A DNA stretch of 64,000 nucleotides, from contig NZ_CALNVW010000031.1 of assembly GCF_940670765.1 (NCBI RefSeq), forward strand, positions 62,001-126,000. The letters are read 5' to 3'. How positions within the stretch are numbered: position 1 is the first letter of the stretch; each line of letters starts with the position of its first letter. Of the stretch, positions 8,800 to 17,054 are shown one piece after another. The notes below the pieces were generated by a model that ran no database searches, was not told the origin of the DNA, and was given only the letters and a program-made list of their open reading frames with translations. The position numbers and the translations under genes were made by a program. This stretch comes from Streptomyces sp. A 4/2 (GTDB lineage Bacteria > Actinomycetota > Actinomycetes > Streptomycetales > Streptomycetaceae).

Positions 8800-9663
8800 A
8801 TGCTGCCCTGGAAACGTGCGCTCGGACCCCTCTCCGCGCTGGCCCTGGCGGTCACGGCCGCCGTGGTTCCCGCCGCCACCACAGCGCAGGCCGCCTCCGC
8901 CCCCAGCAGCGGCTGGAACAACTACTCCTGCAAGCCGTCCGCGGCCCACCCCCGCCCCGTCGTCCTGGTCCCGGGAACCCTCGGCAACGCGACCGACAAC
9001 TTCCTCGCGCTCGCCCCGTACCTGGTCGACCGCGGCTACTGCGTCTTCTCCCTCGACTACGGGCAACTCCCGGGCGAGACCCTCTTCGACGGGCTCGGCC
9101 CGATCGACAAGTCGGCCGAACAGCTCTCCGGCTTCGTCGACAAGGTGCTCGCGGCGACCGGTGCGCCGAAGGCCGACCTCGTCGGCCACTCGCAGGGCGG
9201 CATGATGCCGAACTACTACATCAAGTTCCTCGGCGGTGCGGCCGAGGTGAACTCCCTGACCGGCATCGCGCCCGACAACCACGGCACGACCCTGTCGGGT
9301 CTCACCAAACTCCTGCCGTACTTCCCGGGCGCAGCCGACATCCTCCAGAAGGGCGCACCGGGACTCGCCGACCAGGTCGCGGGCTCGCCCTTCATCAGCA
9401 AGCTGAACTCGGTGCCCGACACGGTTCCGGGGGTGCACTACACCGTCATCGCCACCAAGTACGACGAGGTGGTCACCCCGTACCGGACCCAGTTCCTGGA
9501 CGGACCCGACGTCGACAACGTCCTGCTCCAGGACAAGTGCGCCGCCGACCTCTCCGAACACGTCGTCATCGGGCTCACCGACCGGATCGCCTACCACGAG
9601 GTCGCCAACGCCCTCGACCCCGCCCACGCCACCCCCACTACCTGCGCCTCCGCCATCGGCTGA
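8800..9663 (+). CDS. Secreted lipase/esterase, alpha/beta-hydrolase class 2 family
   Basis: A 287-residue secreted triacylglycerol-lipase-type enzyme. The signal peptide has K5/R6, a hydrophobic core and a TAQA-A cleavage region near residue 31. The mature part has the oxyanion motif VPGTLGN, nucleophile elbow GHSQGG (Ser131), and an acidic residue in ATKYDEVVTP. The catalytic His is probably in SEHVVIG. Three Cys in the mature part suggest a disulphide. It belongs to the Streptomyces extracellular lipase group (Pfam lipase class 2, from memory). An AAGGAGA ribosome site precedes the ATG. Paired TTACNNACGCGTAA repeats upstream suggest dedicated regulation. Confidence 0.9.
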   Translation: MLPWKRALGPLSALALAVTAAVVPAATTAQAASAPSSGWNNYSCKPSAAHPRPVVLVPGTLGNATDNFLALAPYLVDRGYCVFSLDYGQLPGETLFDGLGPIDKSAEQLSGFVDKVLAATGAPKADLVGHSQGGMMPNYYIKFLGGAAEVNSLTGIAPDNHGTTLSGLTKLLPYFPGAADILQKGAPGLADQVAGSPFISKLNSVPDTVPGVHYTVIATKYDEVVTPYRTQFLDGPDVDNVLLQDKCAADLSEHVVIGLTDRIAYHEVANALDPAHATPTTCASAIG

Positions 9664-9689
9664 GCGCGCCCGCACGACCGGCCCGACCG

Positions 9690-9723
9690 GCGCGGCGTTC
9701 CCAGGTCAGGAGGGGCGCCGCGC
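9690..9723 (+). terminator. Candidate terminator after the lipase
   Basis: GCGCGGCG and CGCCGCGC form an 8-bp stem with an 18-nt loop 27 nt after the lipase stop codon. Confidence 0.45.
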
Positions 9724-9777
9724 GTTCGCCGACGCGGGATCAGCCGGATTGTCAGTGGTACCTGAGAGCATCGGCGC

Positions 9778-10353
9778 ATGACGATCAACTGGGATACCGT
9801 TGCCGACACTTTCGACGAGGGCGCCGACCACGGCCTGCGTGACCCCGGTGTGCGGGAGGCCTGGGCGGGGCGGATGAAGCGCTGGCTGCCGGGGGAGCGG
9901 GCCGAGATCCTCGACGTCGGCTGCGGTACGGGCAGCCTGGCCCTCCTTGCCACCGGACAGGGCCACCGGGTCACCGCGGTGGACCTCTCGCCCCGGATGG
10001 CCGACCAGGCGCGGGCCAAGCTGGCCGGCACCGATGCCGAGGTGCTGGTGGGGGACGCCGCCCTGCCGCCGGTCGGTGAGCGCAGCTTCGACGTGGTGCT
10101 GGCCCGCCACGTGGTCTGGCTGCTGCCCGACCACGAGGCCGCGCTCAAGCACTGGTGCTCCCTGCTGAACCCGGGCGGCCGGCTCGTACTCGTCGAAGGG
10201 GTGTGGGGCGGAGTGGGGCTCTCCGCGGGCCAGCTGATGGCCGCCCTCGACCCGCTCACCGAGTCCGTCCACCACGAACTGCTCTCGGCCGACCCGGCGT
10301 TGTGGGGGCACGAGGTCGACGACGAGCGGTACGTACTGGTGGCCAAGGCCTGA
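9778..10353 (+). CDS. Class I SAM-dependent methyltransferase
   Basis: A 191-residue soluble methyltransferase. The SAM-binding motif I is LDVGCGTGSLAL near residue 45, followed by an acidic-loop residue in VTAVDLSPRM, motif II GDAALPP, and motif III LNPGGRLVLVEG. This is the compact Methyltransf_11/25 fold with a short C-terminal region, and it gives no clue to the acceptor. It is monocistronic, located between the secreted lipase and a convergent DUF402 gene. The start ATG is the only reasonable one in the frame. Confidence 0.85.
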   Translation: MTINWDTVADTFDEGADHGLRDPGVREAWAGRMKRWLPGERAEILDVGCGTGSLALLATGQGHRVTAVDLSPRMADQARAKLAGTDAEVLVGDAALPPVGERSFDVVLARHVVWLLPDHEAALKHWCSLLNPGGRLVLVEGVWGGVGLSAGQLMAALDPLTESVHHELLSADPALWGHEVDDERYVLVAKA

Positions 10354-10490
10354 GACGGACCGGCGGGCCGGGACGACGCGCCGGGCCGGGCCGTCGCGGC
10401 TCCTGGACGGGGGCTTCCCGGGCCGTACCGCCTTCCTGGGGGCGTCGTGGGACATCACACCGAACGGGTGCTCAGCTACGGGCGATCCGG

Positions 10491-10973
10491 TCAGGAGTGC
10501 GGCAACTGCCCGCGTTCGGCGAGGAGTTCCAGCTCGTCCAGGGCCTGCACGGCACGGCTCGCCGCTTCCGGGTCGCGCGCGGCGAGACCGCTCGCCTCGA
10601 ATTCGTCCTCGTCCAGCCGGAGGATGTCGGCCCCGTCCGCCGACACCCACAGGTCGAGGTCCAGATCCTCGACCACCAGCTCACCGTCACCGACCACGGC
10701 CGGGCGGGTCACGTCGCAGTACCAGCCCTTCAGTTCACCCGTCCCGGCGCGCACCTCCTTCACCGCGTACCACCGGTCGCGCCAGTAGTGCTCGGTGAAG
10801 ACATCGCCGGGCTCGAAGCGGACGAACCCGAAGTCCCGTACGCCGTTCCCGGCCCACTCCGCCCGTACGGTCACCCGGGTGCCGTCGTCCGAGAGCACCG
10901 TCGCCGGATAGGCGATCTTCGTCCGTCCCGCCTTCGTCAGCACCACGCCGACCTCGGCCGAGTTCTCGGGCAT
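10491..10973 (-). CDS. DUF402-family protein
   Basis: A 160-residue protein with the DUF402 signature: EPGDVFTEHYW...DRWYAVKEV, GWYCDVTRPA and a following LDLDLWV strand. The fold is a beta-barrel described in nucleotide or nucleic-acid-associated hydrolases. In Streptomyces the short stand-alone form is uncharacterised. The frame is open six codons further upstream, but the ATG at 10973 has GGAGG six nt before it and is preferred. It lies divergently from the GntR gene at 11114, with 140 bp between starts. Confidence 0.75.
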   Translation of the reverse strand: MPENSAEVGVVLTKAGRTKIAYPATVLSDDGTRVTVRAEWAGNGVRDFGFVRFEPGDVFTEHYWRDRWYAVKEVRAGTGELKGWYCDVTRPAVVGDGELVVEDLDLDLWVSADGADILRLDEDEFEASGLAARDPEAASRAVQALDELELLAERGQLPHS

Positions 10974-11113
10974 GCCGTACCTCCGTCGCACAGATCTCGT
11001 ACCGGACCGCTTGTCGTCAGGGGAGAGTAGGCGGGCGCCATGACCGGGCGCCTCCCCATTATTTCTCCGCCGCAGGGCGCGGAGCGGGGACCGGAATGGG
11101 GGAGAATCGGAGG

Positions 11114-11488
11114 GTGACTCTGAAGATCGCCATTGATACGGATTCCGCCACCGCCCCGTACGAGCAACTGCGGGCCCGGATCGCCGAACAGGCGCGCTCG
11201 GGCAGACTCCCGGTGGGGTACCGGCTGCCGACGGTTCGCGGCCTGGCCGGGGAGTTGGGGCTCGCCGCGAACACGGTCGCCAAGGCCTACCGGGCGCTGG
11301 AGACCGACGGCGTGATCGAGACGCGGGGGCGCAACGGCACCTTTGTCGCTGCCGCCGGGGACGCGGCGGAGCGGGAGGCGGCGGAGGCGGCGCGGGTCTT
11401 CGCCGAGCGGGCGGTACGGCTGGGGCTCGGGCAGCAGGCGGCGCGGGCCGCCGTCGATGACGCGCTGCGGGCCGCGTACGCGAAGTAA
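11114..11488 (+). CDS. GntR-family transcriptional regulator, YtrA-type
   Basis: A 124-residue regulator: a winged helix-turn-helix (PYEQLRARI...LPTVRGLAGELGLAANTVAKAYRALE) and a short helical tail of about 45 residues. This is typical of the YtrA subfamily, which lacks a large effector domain. YtrA members usually control ABC transporter genes next to them; none is adjacent here. The GTG at 11114 gives the usual family N-terminus (VTLKIAID) and has GGAG 9 nt upstream. An ATG at 11096 would add six residues but has a poor ribosome site. The protein ends in a TAA stop. Confidence 0.82.
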   Translation: MTLKIAIDTDSATAPYEQLRARIAEQARSGRLPVGYRLPTVRGLAGELGLAANTVAKAYRALETDGVIETRGRNGTFVAAAGDAAEREAAEAARVFAERAVRLGLGQQAARAAVDDALRAAYAK

Positions 11489-11570
11489 CCGGCCGGGGAA
11501 GGGACTTGGCCCGGTCCCGGCCGCGTTCACCTCAAGGGTTCACGCGCGGCGATTCCGGCGCCGACCGGTC

Positions 11571-11595
11571 CGGGCCCGCTCCGGACCCGGGCCCG
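11571..11595. terminator. Candidate bidirectional hairpin between convergent genes
   Basis: Two copies of the self-complementary octamer CGGGCCCG (11571-11578, 11588-11595) can pair around a 9-nt loop. It sits between the GntR stop and the AAA-ATPase stop. Confidence 0.45.
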
Positions 11596-11597
11596 CG

Positions 11598-12692
<1,095 letters not shown>

Positions 12693-12866
12693 GGCGCCCA
12701 TGATCCGGCACACGGGCGACCGGCGCACGCCCTTTGTGGTAGGTGGCGCGGGCGGGCGCGTGCGGCGCGTGTGCTGACGAACTGTCATCGATCGGGTGGT
12801 TGAACGGAGTTTCCCCCCGAAGGGCCGAATGCCGGGCTTCAATGGCGATGAGATGACTCCGGGCCG

Positions 12867-12878
12867 TCGAAGCTTCGA
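12867..12878. promoter_or_regulatory. 12-bp perfect palindrome upstream of the GDSL esterase
   Basis: TCGAAGCTTCGA, about 80 bp before the esterase start in the divergent intergenic region. It could be an operator; no regulator is assigned. Confidence 0.25.
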
Positions 12879-12958
12879 ATAATTGGCATGGACACTTCCA
12901 GTTCATGGGCGTGGCCTGGTACGACAGACGTGGCGGAAATCCTGCTAAGGGAGGTTCC

Positions 12959-13768
12959 ATGAAACTGTCCAGATTTGCGACTCTCTCGTCCTCGGTCCTG
13001 CTCGCCGTCGGACTCGCCCTCACCGGGGCGGGGGCGGCACAGGGTGCTCAACAGGCCGCATCCACCAGCTATGTGGCCCTCGGTGACTCGTACTCGGCGG
13101 GCGTCGGATCGGGCAGCTACGACAGTGCCAGCGGGGACTGCAAGCGCAGCACCCTCGCGTATCCGAAGCTCTGGGCGGCTGCCCACGCGCCCTCGTCGTT
13201 CGCCTTCGTGGCATGTTCGGGCGCCCGTACGGGTGATGTCCTGTCCAGCCAGCTCTCGGCTCTCACCTCGTCGACCAGCCTGGTCTCCCTCACCATCGGC
13301 GGCAACGACGCCGGTTTCGCGAGCACCATGACCGACTGCGTACTGCACTCCGAGTCCACCTGCCTCGCGAGTCTCGCCACGGCCAACAGCTACATCGACT
13401 CGACCCTCCCGGGTCTGCTCGACAAGGTGTACTCGGCGATCAGCGCCAAGTCCCCTTCGGCGCACGTGGTCGTGCTCGGCTACCCGCGCTTCTACCAGCT
13501 GAACGGCAGCTGCATCGTCGGACTGAGCGAGACCGAGCGCGCCGCGATCAACGCGGCGTCCGACCACCTCAACTCCGTCACCGCCAAGCGGGCCGCCGAC
13601 CACGGCTTCGCCTTCGGTGACATCGCCTCCGCCTTCACCGGGCACGAGATCTGCTCCTCGAACAGTTGGCTGCACAGCGTCAACCTGCTCGATCTGACCG
13701 AGTCGTACCACCCCACGGCAGCCGGTCAGTCCGGTGGCTATCTGCCGGTGCTCAACGCCCAGGACTGA
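12959..13768 (+). CDS. Secreted SGNH/GDSL esterase (lipase)
   Basis: A 269-residue extracellular esterase. The signal peptide runs to about residue 31 (KLSR basic end, hydrophobic core, AQGA cleavage region). SGNH blocks are present: GDSYSAG (Ser44), a block III GGNDAGF, and ESYHPTAAGQ (His251). Cys residues are spaced as in the Streptomyces scabies-type esterases, suggesting disulphides. Substrates of this group are short- to medium-chain esters or triacylglycerols. The ATG at 12959 has GGGAGG at optimal spacing; an upstream in-frame ATG would destroy the signal peptide. A 10-bp perfect hairpin terminates it. Confidence 0.92.
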   Translation: MKLSRFATLSSSVLLAVGLALTGAGAAQGAQQAASTSYVALGDSYSAGVGSGSYDSASGDCKRSTLAYPKLWAAAHAPSSFAFVACSGARTGDVLSSQLSALTSSTSLVSLTIGGNDAGFASTMTDCVLHSESTCLASLATANSYIDSTLPGLLDKVYSAISAKSPSAHVVVLGYPRFYQLNGSCIVGLSETERAAINAASDHLNSVTAKRAADHGFAFGDIASAFTGHEICSSNSWLHSVNLLDLTESYHPTAAGQSGGYLPVLNAQD

Positions 13769-13785
13769 CACGCGTCGGCCAGGGA

Positions 13786-13810
13786 GGGGGCCCCGCCGGC
13801 CGGGGCCCCC
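13786..13810 (+). terminator. Terminator of the GDSL esterase
   Basis: GGGGGCCCCG and CGGGGCCCCC form a perfect 10-bp stem with a 5-nt loop, 18 nt after the stop codon. Confidence 0.8.
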
Positions 13811-14004
13811 GTACGCCAGGACCCCCGGAGCGGCCGGTCCGGCCGGCAGGACGCAACTCGCCCTGGAATCAGACGCATTCGGAGAGTCACGTCAACCTCC
13901 GTACGGGGCCGGTGAATCCGGCGCCCGGGATACACGGGTGTGGCCGAGGGGCGATAGGGTTACTGTGCGCCGGGCCGGATGCCCTTGTACGGGTGGGGAG
14001 TGAC

Positions 14005-14268
14005 ATGGAACAGATAACAGTGCGCAGCAGGCCACGAGTGCCTGCGATCACCTGCGGAAGCGGCGCGACCAGTTCGCGTCTCGACCGCCATCTCTCGGTG
14101 CTGGGCGGCCCTGTCGTCCCTCAGCGGGAGTCGGCAGAAGCGACGTCCCTGATGCGTGAGCTCACCTCGCGTGACGTCGCACACTCCAGCACGAGCAGGG
14201 GTGCACGCGTCAAGCTCTTCGCGCCCCTGCGGCGGCTGCGCCGCTCGCTCTTCGGCAGCCGCGGCTGA
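14005..14268 (+). CDS. Small basic protein of unknown function, C-terminus FGSRG
   Basis: An 87-residue ORF beginning ATGGAACAGATAACA, with a purine-rich GGGGAG 7 nt upstream. The N-terminal half is Ser/Thr-rich. The C-terminal 20 residues are strongly basic and hydrophobic (KLFAPLRRLRRSLFGSRG-like), which could bind membrane or nucleic acid as an amphipathic helix. The last five residues, F-G-S-R-G, fit the F-x-S-x-x-COOH pattern of the radical-SAM-associated peptides, but known members usually lie beside fxsB and none is present. I do not recognise a family. Codon position GC bias is weaker than in its neighbours, so the gene call itself is only probable. Confidence 0.5.
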   Translation: MEQITVRSRPRVPAITCGSGATSSRLDRHLSVLGGPVVPQRESAEATSLMRELTSRDVAHSSTSRGARVKLFAPLRRLRRSLFGSRG

Positions 14269-14533
14269 AGTCTCCGAACCGGAACGACCGATCCACGATC
14301 GAGCGACCACACCGTCCCGGTGCGGCGCTGCTCACGTCCCGCCCGTCATTCCCGGGGCGCGCAGTGGCGCTTCGGTGTGTTCGCCGGTCCGCGGGGCCTG
14401 ACCTTCCGTGAGCCCGGTCCGGCAGGCTCTCTTCCGTTCGCGAGTCCGGTCCGTCCCGCGAGTCCTCCCCAGCTCGCAGGCCGACCGGTTGCGGACCTGG
14501 CCCCACCACCCCTCGGACGAGGGTATTTTCCGT

Positions 14534-15316
14534 CTACTTCCCGCCGTGGGCGTACCGGCGGACCGTGAGCGGAACGAACACCGCGAGCAGCACCAGCGAC
14601 CACAGCAGCGAGCCCGCGACCGGATGGAGCAGCGGCCAGGCGGCATCCGCCGCGGGTCGCGCGTTGCCGCACAGCTCGCGCACCGCCGTGGCCACCGCGC
14701 TGATGGGATTCCACTCCGTCACCGTCCGCAGCCATCCCGGCATTCCGTCCGTCGGGATGTAGGCGCCGGAGAGCAGCGGAAGGATGAAGGTGGCGCTGCC
14801 CAGCTGGCCCGCGGCCTCTTCGTTGTGGATGAGCAGTCCGAGCCAGCAGCCGACCCAGCTGGTCGCGAGGCGGAAGAGCAGCAGGACACCGAAGGCCGCG
14901 AGCGCGTGCAACGGGCCGCCCTCGATGCGCCACCCCACCGCGAGCCCCACCAGGGCCAGCGGCACCATTCCGGCCGCTGTGAGGAGAGTGTCCGCCGCGG
15001 TCTGCCCCAGCGGTACCGCGGCGCGGCTGACCGGCATGGTGCGGAAGCGGTCCATCACGCCCCGGTGCGAGTCCTGGGCCGCCTGGAACATCCCGGTCAT
15101 GATGCCGTTGGACGCGGTCGCCGCGAGCAGGCCCGGCAGCAGGTACGCGCGGTACTGCCCGCCGGGCATCGCGAGCGCGCTGCCGAAGACGTAGCCGAAG
15201 AAGAGCAGCATCGTGATCGGCATGGTCTGGGTCAGGACCGGCACGCCCGGGGCGCGGCGGATCCGCCGGAGATGGCGGCCGAGCATGGCCGTTCCGTCGT
15301 GGACGAGGGCGCTCAT
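14534..15316 (-). CDS. ABC-2 type transporter permease, DrrB-like
   Basis: A 260-residue permease with six predicted helices: about residues 28-45, 55-75, 110-130, 138-160, 168-190 and 232-252. It carries the ABC-2 signature around NGIMTGMFQAAQDSHRGVMDRFRTMPVSR. It matches the daunorubicin-resistance DrrB type, which forms a homodimer with the ATPase to export drugs or lipids. The start overlaps the ATPase stop by ATGA, so the two are translationally coupled. Substrate cannot be read from the sequence; TetR control suggests that the exported ligand or a mimic acts as inducer. Confidence 0.85.
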   Translation of the reverse strand: MSALVHDGTAMLGRHLRRIRRAPGVPVLTQTMPITMLLFFGYVFGSALAMPGGQYRAYLLPGLLAATASNGIMTGMFQAAQDSHRGVMDRFRTMPVSRAAVPLGQTAADTLLTAAGMVPLALVGLAVGWRIEGGPLHALAAFGVLLLFRLATSWVGCWLGLLIHNEEAAGQLGSATFILPLLSGAYIPTDGMPGWLRTVTEWNPISAVATAVRELCGNARPAADAAWPLLHPVAGSLLWSLVLLAVFVPLTVRRYAHGGK

Positions 15317-16263
15317 GCCATGGCCTCCGTCCGGTCGGTGAGCCGGATGAAGACCTCGTCGAGGGTCGGCGGCCGCAGACTCGCGTCGAGGACCGGTACA
15401 CCGGCGGCGTCGAGTTCGCGGACGATGCGCGGCAGGGTGAGCGACGGGTCGACCACCGTCACCCCGACCGTGTGCCGTTCGTGGTCCAGCCGGGGCTCGG
15501 CGCCGGTCAGCTGGTCGAGTACACCGGCCGCGGCGGCCATCGCCGACTCGTGGGCGACCATCACCTCCGCGTAACTGCCGATGCGGGCCTTCAGCTCGGC
15601 CGGCGTGCCGGTGACCGTGACCCGGCCCCGGTCCACCAGCACGATGTCGTCGGCCAGTTGATCGGCCTCCTCCAGGTACTGCGTGGTCAGCAGTACGGTC
15701 GTGCCGCTCCCCGCCAGCTCGCGCACCGCGTCCTGGATCCGGCCGCGACTCTGCGGGTCGAGGCCCGTCGTCGGCTCGTCGAGGAAGAGGACGGCGGGCC
15801 GGGAGACCAGGCTGGAGGCCAGATCCAGCCGTCGGCGCATCCCGCCCGAGTAGGTGCGGGCGGGGCGGTCGGCGACCTCGGTGAGGCCGAACCGCGCCAG
15901 GAGCTCACCGGCGCGCGCCCGGCCCGCCGCACCCCTGATGCCGAGCAGCCCGGCGAAGAGCCGCAGGTTCTCCCGGCCCGTCAGTTCGCCGTCGACCGAG
16001 GCGTACTGGCCGGCCACCCCGATGGCGCCGCGGACGCCGCCCGGGTCGCGGCGGAGGTCGTGCCCGGCGACGGTGGCGCTGCCCGCGTCGGCGGTCGTCA
16101 GTGTGGTGAGGACGCGCAAGGCGGTCGTCTTGCCCGCCCCGTTGGGTCCGAGCATCCCGCAGACCGTGCCCTCGGCGACGGCCAGATCGAGCCCCCGCAG
16201 GGCACGCACCGTGCCGAACCGCTTCTCCAGACCCTCACTAAGTACAGCGTACGTAGTTGTCAT
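15313..16263 (-). CDS. ABC transporter ATP-binding protein, DrrA-like
   Basis: A 316-residue ATPase. Walker A is GPNGAGKT, the signature is YSGGMRRRLDLA, Walker B LFLDEPTTGLD, and the H-loop region LLTTQYLEEADQLAD with Gln-Tyr replacing the usual His context. The C-terminal ~90 residues include the DrrA-type DUF4162-like domain (APTLDEVF-like RPPTLDEVFIRLT). The ATG at 16263 starts MTTTYAV; an upstream ATG at 16281 would lie inside the operator and has no better ribosome site. One of the two TetR-type operators overlaps codons 3-9, so repressor binding would block the start region. Confidence 0.88.
   Translation of the reverse strand: MTTTYAVLSEGLEKRFGTVRALRGLDLAVAEGTVCGMLGPNGAGKTTALRVLTTLTTADAGSATVAGHDLRRDPGGVRGAIGVAGQYASVDGELTGRENLRLFAGLLGIRGAAGRARAGELLARFGLTEVADRPARTYSGGMRRRLDLASSLVSRPAVLFLDEPTTGLDPQSRGRIQDAVRELAGSGTTVLLTTQYLEEADQLADDIVLVDRGRVTVTGTPAELKARIGSYAEVMVAHESAMAAAAGVLDQLTGAEPRLDHERHTVGVTVVDPSLTLPRIVRELDAAGVPVLDASLRPPTLDEVFIRLTDRTEAMA
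16239..16255. promoter_or_regulatory. TetR-type operator O2 inside the ABC ATPase start
   Basis: TAAGTACAGCGTACGTA matches O1 (16282-16298) at 14 of 17 positions and has the same GTAC-N3-GTAC core. It covers early codons of the ATPase gene. Confidence 0.6.
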
Positions 16264-16281
16264 GCGGGAACCATAGCGCAC

Positions 16282-16298
16282 TACGTACGGTGTACGTA
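16282..16298. promoter_or_regulatory. TetR-type operator O1 between ABC ATPase and TetR
   Basis: TACGTAC-GGT-GTACGTA is a perfect 7-bp inverted repeat around a 3-nt centre, 28 bp before the TetR start and 18 bp before the ATPase start. It is the expected site for the divergent TetR. Confidence 0.75.
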
Positions 16299-16326
16299 AC
16301 TAAGATGGTGGGCGAGGTGATGATCC

Positions 16327-17046
16327 ATGGCGGGGCGACCTGCTGAACCCGAAGTGATCTGGGCCCGTCCCGAGCGGGCCGGGCGCGGCCCCCGTCCCGC
16401 GTACAGCCGGGCCGACATCGCGGCCGAAGCCGTACGCATCGCCGACGCGGAAGGGATGGCGGCCGTCTCCATGCGCCGGGTGGCGGCCGGACTCGGCTGC
16501 GGAACGATGTCGCTGTACAACTACGTCCCCCACAAGGAGGACCTGTACGAGTTGATGTTCGACGCGGCGGCCGGTGAGCACGACCTGACCGGTGAACCGT
16601 CGGGCGACTGGCGGGCCGACACGCTGGACCTCGCGCGCCGGGCCCGCGCGATCATGCGCAGACACCCGTGGATGGCGCAGGTGATGGCGCCGAACCGCGG
16701 CTTCACGCCGAACGGGCTGCGCTTCATCGACCACAGCCTGGCCTGCCTGGAGCCGCTCGATGTGTCCTACGGCGAGAAGATGGAGCTGATCGCGATGGTC
16801 AGCGGGCTGGTCCTCACGTATGTCGCCAACGAGGTCCAGACCGCCGAGCGGACCCGGGCCCTGCCGTGGTCCGCCGAGCAGGAGCAGGCGGTCCGAACGG
16901 CCTATCTGGTGCGGGAGATCGGCTCGGGCCGCTATCCGCATCTGGCGGCGGCGTTCACGGATGCGGCGCCGCCGCCGGACATGGACGCCTACTTCGACCG
17001 GGCGGTGACCCGGGTGCTCGACTCGTTCGTGCCCACGGACGGGTGA
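16327..17046 (+). CDS. TetR-family repressor, TetR_C_1 (tetracycline-repressor-like) type
   Basis: A 239-residue regulator: a flexible N-terminal arm of about 25 residues, a helix-turn-helix (IAAEAVRIADAEGMAAVSMRRVAAGLGCGTMSLYNYVPHKEDL), then a ligand domain with PWMAQVM...GLRFIDHSL, typical of TetR_C_1 repressors. It is divergent from the DrrAB-type transporter, and both its own promoter and that of the transporter contain a TACGTAC-type palindrome. It most likely represses the transporter and itself until a hydrophobic drug-like ligand binds. It converges tightly on the next gene, with 8 nt between stops. Confidence 0.87.
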   Translation: MAGRPAEPEVIWARPERAGRGPRPAYSRADIAAEAVRIADAEGMAAVSMRRVAAGLGCGTMSLYNYVPHKEDLYELMFDAAAGEHDLTGEPSGDWRADTLDLARRARAIMRRHPWMAQVMAPNRGFTPNGLRFIDHSLACLEPLDVSYGEKMELIAMVSGLVLTYVANEVQTAERTRALPWSAEQEQAVRTAYLVREIGSGRYPHLAAAFTDAAPPPDMDAYFDRAVTRVLDSFVPTDG

Positions 17047-17054
17047 CGACCGGG

